From positions 186,001-250,000 of the forward strand of contig NZ_AP028138.1 of NCBI RefSeq assembly GCF_030297595.1: DNA of 64,000 nt, in the 5' to 3' direction. The notes below the pieces were generated by a model. The model saw only the letters and a list, made by a program, of their open reading frames with translations, was not told the origin of the DNA and ran no database searches. Positions 59,581 to 64,000 of this stretch are shown here, piece by piece (the first letter of the stretch is position 1; the number at the start of each line of letters is the position of its first letter). A program made the position numbers and the translations under genes. The DNA is from Polynucleobacter sp. HIN7. GTDB lineage: Bacteria; Pseudomonadota; Gammaproteobacteria; Burkholderiales; Burkholderiaceae.

Positions 59581-60300
59581 TTACTTGATATTGGCAACAA
59601 TCGACTTTGCTTCTTTGGCAGCCTCAGAGTCTGGGTATTTGGCAATTAGATCGCTTAGGACCTTTTTGGCCACCGCTTTCTTCCCCGACTCAAGATTGGC
59701 ATTGCCAAGCGTGAGCATTGCTGGGGGAACCCGTTGATGGCCTGGGAAGCGGGTAATCAAAGTTTGTAATTGATTGATGGAGCCGTTGTAATCCTTCAGT
59801 GCGTACTTGGTATTACCGGACCAAAAGAGTGCAAGGGGTAAATAAGGGCTAGATGGGTATTTCCGGATAAACGCATTGAGATCGGTATCGGCTTTTTTGA
59901 GCTGATTGTTCTGAAATGCATTGAGCGCTTCTTCATATGCAGACCGCTCACCAGGTTGAACCACACCAGTCACACCTTCCACCTCGACGGTTTGAGGTTC
60001 AAATCGAGTCAGGCGATTATCTAAATCTTGATAGTAGGTTTTTTGATTCTTGGTGAGATCTTCCGTTTGCTTTTGCAAGGTCTCGATTTGGCCGCGTAGT
60101 TGGGCGTTTTCTGTACGCAGTTTCTCGATTTGATTTTGTAAATCCAGAATCGCGCCTTGCGAGGCTTGAACCGATTTGCGCATCTCTAGGATTGCTTTGC
60201 GAGCCTCGTCATCCGAGAAGATCGCCCACGCATTACTTGAAAGTAATGCCCCCAATGCAATCGTAAGAGCGGTATGAATAAATCTGGAGATAGCGGTCAA
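59581..60300 (-). CDS. cpoB: Tol-Pal associated protein CpoB (YbgF)
   Basis: Periplasmic protein that coordinates Tol-Pal with peptidoglycan synthesis at division. The 239-residue chain has a signal peptide ending SSNAWA near residue 26, an N-terminal coiled coil rich in Gln and Leu (about 40-80), and C-terminal TPR repeats (AYEEALNAFQ, YPSSPYLPLALFW). It follows pal by 11 bases. Confidence 0.93.
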   Translation of the reverse strand: MTAISRFIHTALTIALGALLSSNAWAIFSDDEARKAILEMRKSVQASQGAILDLQNQIEKLRTENAQLRGQIETLQKQTEDLTKNQKTYYQDLDNRLTRFEPQTVEVEGVTGVVQPGERSAYEEALNAFQNNQLKKADTDLNAFIRKYPSSPYLPLALFWSGNTKYALKDYNGSINQLQTLITRFPGHQRVPPAMLTLGNANLESGKKAVAKKVLSDLIAKYPDSEAAKEAKSIVANIK

Positions 60301-60311
60301 GCGATTTGCTC

Positions 60312-60821
60312 TTATTTGGTGATGTAGATGATGTCAGCGCGACGGTTCTCAGCCCATGCAGCTTCGGTGTTACCTTCTGCTTTGGGTTTTTCTTTACCAA
60401 GACTCACGGCTTCCATTTGGCTATCGGGTACGCCCAGCGCTGCGAGGGCTTTACGAACGGCATCTGAGCGTCGTTGACCAAGAGCGAGGTTATATTCGGC
60501 GGTACCACGATCATCGGTATTGCCCTGAATCATGATCTTTTGTTGGGGGTTTTGTTTTAAGAAAGCAGCTCCGGCTTGTAGCATATTTTGATATTGGGGT
60601 TTGATGGTGTATTCATCAAAGTCAAAATAGATGCTGCGCTGAAAGAGCGGGCTCTTAGGGTCATTCCATGGCTGAGAAGCAATATTGCTACTCTTGGCCT
60701 CTTGGGTTTTCATGGTACTGACATCATCTAATTTAACGCCCGACGAGCACGCACTGAGTAAGCCAATGCCTCCCAAAATGCTGGTTAGTACTAAGCGACG
60801 CTGGGGTGATGTGGTTTTCAT
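60312..60821 (-). CDS. pal: Peptidoglycan-associated lipoprotein
   Basis: Outer-membrane lipoprotein that holds the envelope to peptidoglycan and to TolB. With ATG 60821 (169 residues) the signal is good and the lipobox LSAC puts the lipidated Cys at 25. GGGAGAG precedes this start, which supports it over the longer frame to 60905. The OmpA-like domain has the peptidoglycan-binding IQGNTDDRGTAEYNLALGQRR. Confidence 0.96.
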   Translation of the reverse strand: MKTTSPQRRLVLTSILGGIGLLSACSSGVKLDDVSTMKTQEAKSSNIASQPWNDPKSPLFQRSIYFDFDEYTIKPQYQNMLQAGAAFLKQNPQQKIMIQGNTDDRGTAEYNLALGQRRSDAVRKALAALGVPDSQMEAVSLGKEKPKAEGNTEAAWAENRRADIIYITK

Positions 60822-60914
60822 GCGCTCTCCCTCGAATAAATTGATGGTCTTCGTAAACCGATGAATTACATACTGACCACTATTATGCCTCGGATCATGC
60901 ATCACTAAAACCGA

Positions 60915-62213
60915 TTAGCGATCCATAAATGGTCCCCAGGATGGTTGACGTACATCGGATCCTGGAACACTTAATATTTGTTTGACATAGCCATCAACCG
61001 AAACCGCTGCCAATACTTTTTTACCCCCGACTTGGGTTGAGTACAGAATGTAGCGACCGTTGGCCGCAAAACTTGGGGACTCATCAAAGCTGGTATCGGT
61101 CATGGGAGTGCTATCACCCGTGAGGAGATTCATTAAAAAGAGCTTGAAGCCGCCGCCTGCACCGCCGATGTAAGCCAAGTACTTACCATCGGGTGAGATA
61201 CGCGCTGAGGTTGCATAGGGTTGCTTAAAGGTGATTCGTCTAGCTGGTTCGCCGCGCTCTCCATCGGCACTCATCCGATAAATTTGTGGATTGCCGCCAC
61301 GATCGCTCGTGAAATAAATAAATTTACCGTCGGGAGAAAACTGTGGCTCGGTATCAATCGTATTGCCTTGTGTGAGGCGCCTTAGATTACTGCCATCGGC
61401 ATTGACTCGATAGATTTGCGTATTGCCATCTTTGGAGAGTGAGATTGCTAGGCTTTTGCCGTCGGGAGCCCAGGATGGGGCGCTGTTGTTGCCGCGCTCA
61501 TTGGAGAGAACAATGCGACGGCCTGTCGCCAGCTCATGCACATAAACGATGGGCTTGCGATCTTCAAAGGATACATAAGCGATCTTTTGACCATCGGGCG
61601 ACCACGCTACAGAAATGATGGGCTCACTACTATTGAGCGCGTTGCGCATATTCTGACCATCGGCGTCCGAGATGACTAAGCGATAGCGCTTACCCTCTTT
61701 CATGACATATGACAGACGGGTGGAGAATACGCCGCGCTCACCCAAGAGTTTGAAGATGATGTCATCTGAAATTTTGTGGGCTGCCAGGCGCAAGTTATCT
61801 TCACTGGCTGAAACAATTAATCCATTAAGACTCTCGCCCTTACGAATGTCGTATAAGCGGTAACGAACCTCATACTGCCCTGGGGATTTTTGGGTGACCG
61901 ACCCAACTGCCAAGGCATCAGCGCCGCGCGCCGCCCACGTTTTGAAGTTAGGAACAACTTGATCGTCTTCGACTCCATTGCCAAGCTCGACATTTCGGAA
62001 GTAACCACTACGTGTGAGATTTTGGCGAATCACATCGGAAATCTTGACCGGTAATTTGTCCTCATCTTTAAATCGGGAAACCGCAATCGGATAGAGGGTT
62101 TGGCCAACACCCTTGATCTCAATATTCATTTGAGCATGCGCGGGGTTGATGAAAAGCCCCATGATGATGCCAAGTGCCAGTAGGGGAATGGTGCATAAGC
62201 GCTGGAATATCAT
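60915..62213 (-). CDS. tolB: TolB periplasmic beta-propeller protein
   Basis: Periplasmic part of Tol-Pal that binds Pal and TolA. It has a signal peptide ending PAHA near residue 27, an N-terminal alpha/beta domain, then six propeller blades with the repeat SPDGKFIYFTSDRGG and SPDGKYLAYI. The ATG at 62213 (432 residues) is chosen over the TTG at 62219. It precedes pal by 93 bases, the largest gap in the operon. Confidence 0.96.
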   Translation of the reverse strand: MIFQRLCTIPLLALGIIMGLFINPAHAQMNIEIKGVGQTLYPIAVSRFKDEDKLPVKISDVIRQNLTRSGYFRNVELGNGVEDDQVVPNFKTWAARGADALAVGSVTQKSPGQYEVRYRLYDIRKGESLNGLIVSASEDNLRLAAHKISDDIIFKLLGERGVFSTRLSYVMKEGKRYRLVISDADGQNMRNALNSSEPIISVAWSPDGQKIAYVSFEDRKPIVYVHELATGRRIVLSNERGNNSAPSWAPDGKSLAISLSKDGNTQIYRVNADGSNLRRLTQGNTIDTEPQFSPDGKFIYFTSDRGGNPQIYRMSADGERGEPARRITFKQPYATSARISPDGKYLAYIGGAGGGFKLFLMNLLTGDSTPMTDTSFDESPSFAANGRYILYSTQVGGKKVLAAVSVDGYVKQILSVPGSDVRQPSWGPFMDR

Positions 62214-62248
62214 GATCAATATTCTAGACGCTTGTTATGAACCCTGAA

Positions 62249-63025
62249 TTAATCTTTTGGTTTAAAGGTTAATTTGATTTGACGCATCGGGATTTTGCCG
62301 TTTTCGTCACGCGGTAGGCTCTCGGCACGATCAATCGCAATTAGGACCGCACGATCCCAGGCTGGATCGGTGCTGGGCGAGGTCACGGTCCGTTTCAAAA
62401 TCATGCCATCGGGAGCGAGATCAACCAATACCACCACCGTTGGATTACCGCTGGTGGACTCCGTATTAAAGACGATGAGGGGTTTAATTTTCTTGCGTAC
62501 CCGATCGGCGTAGCCGGGTGGGGCATTACCGCCCGCACCGACGCCATCACCCACTTTGCCGCCACTACCGCCTTCAGCACCAGCAGCTGCTTTTAAACGG
62601 GCCAATTGATCCAGGCGTGCTTTCTCCGCAGCAGCGGCAGCTTTTTTAGCAGCCGCATCTTCTTTAGGGTCAGCCTTTTTCTCGGGTGGCTTGGATTCTG
62701 CTTTTTTCTCAGGCTTGGGCTCGGGTTTTCTTACTGCCTCTTTGGGTGGCTCAGGCGGTGGTTTGGTTTTCTTAATAACGATCTCAGCCGCTTCGGGCTT
62801 TACATCCATTATGGGGGCGGGTGTAACACTTGGGGGTGGAACGCTTGCATCCCAGAGCTCCACCTCAACACCAGCAGGGCTGGAACTCGTTTTCCAATGA
62901 ATCCCCAAAGTCAGTAAAGCAATCAGAAAAAGATGGGCTCCTAATGAGAGTACAAACGCTTTGGTGGTTCCCGGTTCCCGATCCGCATGAAACTGCCACG
63001 AGGAATTAAGGGTTGCGCTACTCAT
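62249..63025 (-). CDS. tolA: TolA energy transducer
   Basis: Spans from the inner membrane to the outer-membrane Pal/TolB. One N-terminal membrane anchor (about 22-42, LSLGAHLFLIALLTLGI), a Pro/Lys/Ala-rich, extended and partly helical middle (about 70-165, with PKPEKKAESKPPEKKAD), and a TonB-like C-terminal domain (about 165-255). The 258-residue length is short compared with E. coli TolA (421) but usual in betaproteobacteria. tolR is 12 bases upstream. Confidence 0.93.
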   Translation of the reverse strand: MSSATLNSSWQFHADREPGTTKAFVLSLGAHLFLIALLTLGIHWKTSSSPAGVEVELWDASVPPPSVTPAPIMDVKPEAAEIVIKKTKPPPEPPKEAVRKPEPKPEKKAESKPPEKKADPKEDAAAKKAAAAAEKARLDQLARLKAAAGAEGGSGGKVGDGVGAGGNAPPGYADRVRKKIKPLIVFNTESTSGNPTVVVLVDLAPDGMILKRTVTSPSTDPAWDRAVLIAIDRAESLPRDENGKIPMRQIKLTFKPKD

Positions 63026-63037
63026 GCTGACTCATCA

Positions 63038-63460
63038 TTACTGACTACGAACAGCCAATCCCACGCGTTTAACACCATTTTCTTTTAAGCGAGACATCAC
63101 ATCCATCACCACTTCGTATTTGATGGATTTATCGGCCGCTAGAACAACCGGTTGCTCAGCAGATTTTTCAGCTTGCGAGCGCGCAAAGGCGCCGAGCTCT
63201 AATTTAGAAATGGTCTGTGTACTCTCACCCTCTTTGCGAATCGTAATAGACTCATCAGCACCAATCGTAATAAAGACCGGGGGTAGGGCTTGAACCTTCG
63301 CGCCACCCACGGTTGGAAGATTGACCACTCCGGGATTAACGAGTGGGGCGGTCACCATAAAGATGACTAAGAGCACCAACATCACATCGATGTAGGGCAC
63401 CACATTAATGTCCGCAATCGCTTTCCGACGAGAGGAGCGAAAGGATGAGCGGCTAGCCAT
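63038..63460 (-). CDS. tolR: TolR, ExbD-family motor subunit
   Basis: Part of the TolQ-TolR proton-driven motor. The 140-residue protein has a single membrane helix whose conserved Asp is in the sequence NVVPYIDVMLVLLVIFM, the key proton-path residue of the family, and a periplasmic ExbD domain. It is 5 bases from tolQ and 12 from tolA. Confidence 0.96.
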   Translation of the reverse strand: MASRSSFRSSRRKAIADINVVPYIDVMLVLLVIFMVTAPLVNPGVVNLPTVGGAKVQALPPVFITIGADESITIRKEGESTQTISKLELGAFARSQAEKSAEQPVVLAADKSIKYEVVMDVMSRLKENGVKRVGLAVRSQ

Positions 63461-63465
63461 GATGA

Positions 63466-64000
63466 TTAGAGGCGAGCACCTTGACGTTGCAAAATATTTG
63501 TGAACTCTTCGATAAAGGATTCAAAATGAATCGAGAGGCGATCAATATCGGTGGAGTAACGGTTATAAGCCACGACCGCAGGGATGGCTGCAAATAATCC
63601 GATCGCAGTAGCTACCAGCGCTTCTGCAATGCCTGGGGCCACAGACGCAAGAGTCGCTTGTTGCACATTGGCCAAACCGCGAAAGGCGTGCATGATCCCC
63701 CAGACTGTTCCGAGGAGTCCAATGTAAGGAGATACTGAGCCAACGGATGCTAGAAAGGGCAAATTGGCTTCAAGGCGATCCATCTCGCGTTGATAGGCGG
63801 CTTTCATCGCGCGCCGTGCCGCATCGATTTCTTTGGCCTTTAAAAACTCCTGCATCCCGGCAGCGAAGATGCGCTCTAAAACTGCTGCATTGACTTGGGT
63901 ACCAGCGCTACTCATTTTGCGCTGGGCAGCCTCAAATAAGGTTTGCAAGTCGCCACCCGCCCAAAAATCACGCTCAAAGCGCTCCGTCTCACGGCGCGCC
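63466..64000 (-). CDS. tolQ: TolQ, 5' end outside window
   Basis: ExbB/TolQ-family motor subunit of Tol-Pal. About 178 C-terminal residues are present. They include the second and third helices with GSVSPYIGLLGTVWGIMHAF and APGIAEALVATAIGLFAAIPAV. The frame runs open to the window end, so the N-terminal helix (about 50 residues) lies beyond. The ATG at 63948 is internal. Confidence 0.95.
   Translation of the reverse strand, partial: ARRETERFERDFWAGGDLQTLFEAAQRKMSSAGTQVNAAVLERIFAAGMQEFLKAKEIDAARRAMKAAYQREMDRLEANLPFLASVGSVSPYIGLLGTVWGIMHAFRGLANVQQATLASVAPGIAEALVATAIGLFAAIPAVVAYNRYSTDIDRLSIHFESFIEEFTNILQRQGARL

Overview
The window looks like a gene-dense core chromosome segment of a betaproteobacterium in the Burkholderiaceae, most probably Polynucleobacter or a close relative. 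The call rests on gene content and order: aroQ-accB-accC-prmA, divergent fur and bamE, bamE-dapB-leuS-lptE-holA-proA, tolQRAB-pal-cpoB followed by queC, a RibBA with a decayed RibA half, and a lysine/alanine histone H1-like protein. Spacers are short and base composition looks moderate. No rRNA, tRNA, CRISPR array, insertion sequence, integrase or phage gene was recognised by eye.

Layout. 1-9 kb: 3' part of proS, ffh, a CcsA/HemX-type membrane protein, a membrane-anchored AmpD fusion, then nrdA-nrdB behind two NrdR-type boxes. 9-15.4 kb: an H1-like DNA-binding protein, then a leftward run aroQ-accB-accC-prmA(fused to DUF3426)-pfkB and a TlpA-type thioredoxin. 15.4-26 kb: mpl, an SDR reductase, an RNB exoribonuclease, a TonB-family protein, aroE and mtgA rightward, then pyrF, corA, pncC, pgpA and thiL. 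26-31 kb: maeB, a barstar-domain protein with an FNR-type box upstream, rsmE and fur. 30.5-41 kb: bamE, dapB, leuS, lptE, holA, proA, hemJ, an RlmL-like methyltransferase, a 56-aa rubredoxin and hemL. 41-52 kb: apaH, phrB, ydcF-like, yqgE, ruvX, a TolC-like protein, uppP, a DUF2721 protein, a UDP-glucuronate decarboxylase, trmB and gabD. 52-64 kb: a lytic transglycosylase, nusB-ribH-ribBA leftward, four small minor-pilin-like genes, ribD-ribE rightward, and the leftward tolQ-tolR-tolA-tolB-pal-cpoB-queC operon, cut by the window end inside tolQ.

Themes. Many genes serve the cell envelope (AmpD, Mpl, MtgA, UppP, lytic transglycosylase, LptE, BamE, Tol-Pal) or central biosynthesis (fatty acids, riboflavin, shikimate, lysine/DAP, haem, deoxynucleotides). 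Packing is extreme: co-directional genes often overlap by ATGA, and five of ten convergent junctions share an interlocked TTAA or TTAG stop.

No clear defence island or new multi-gene system was found. The points most worth checking are two in-frame fusions (PrmA-DUF3426 and PP0621-like-AmpD), the barstar-domain protein with a perfect FNR half-site palindrome upstream, the minor-pilin cassette in which two members lack a prepilin cleavage site, the interlocked stops, and a 520-bp AT-rich gap with promoter-like signals and an inverted repeat.
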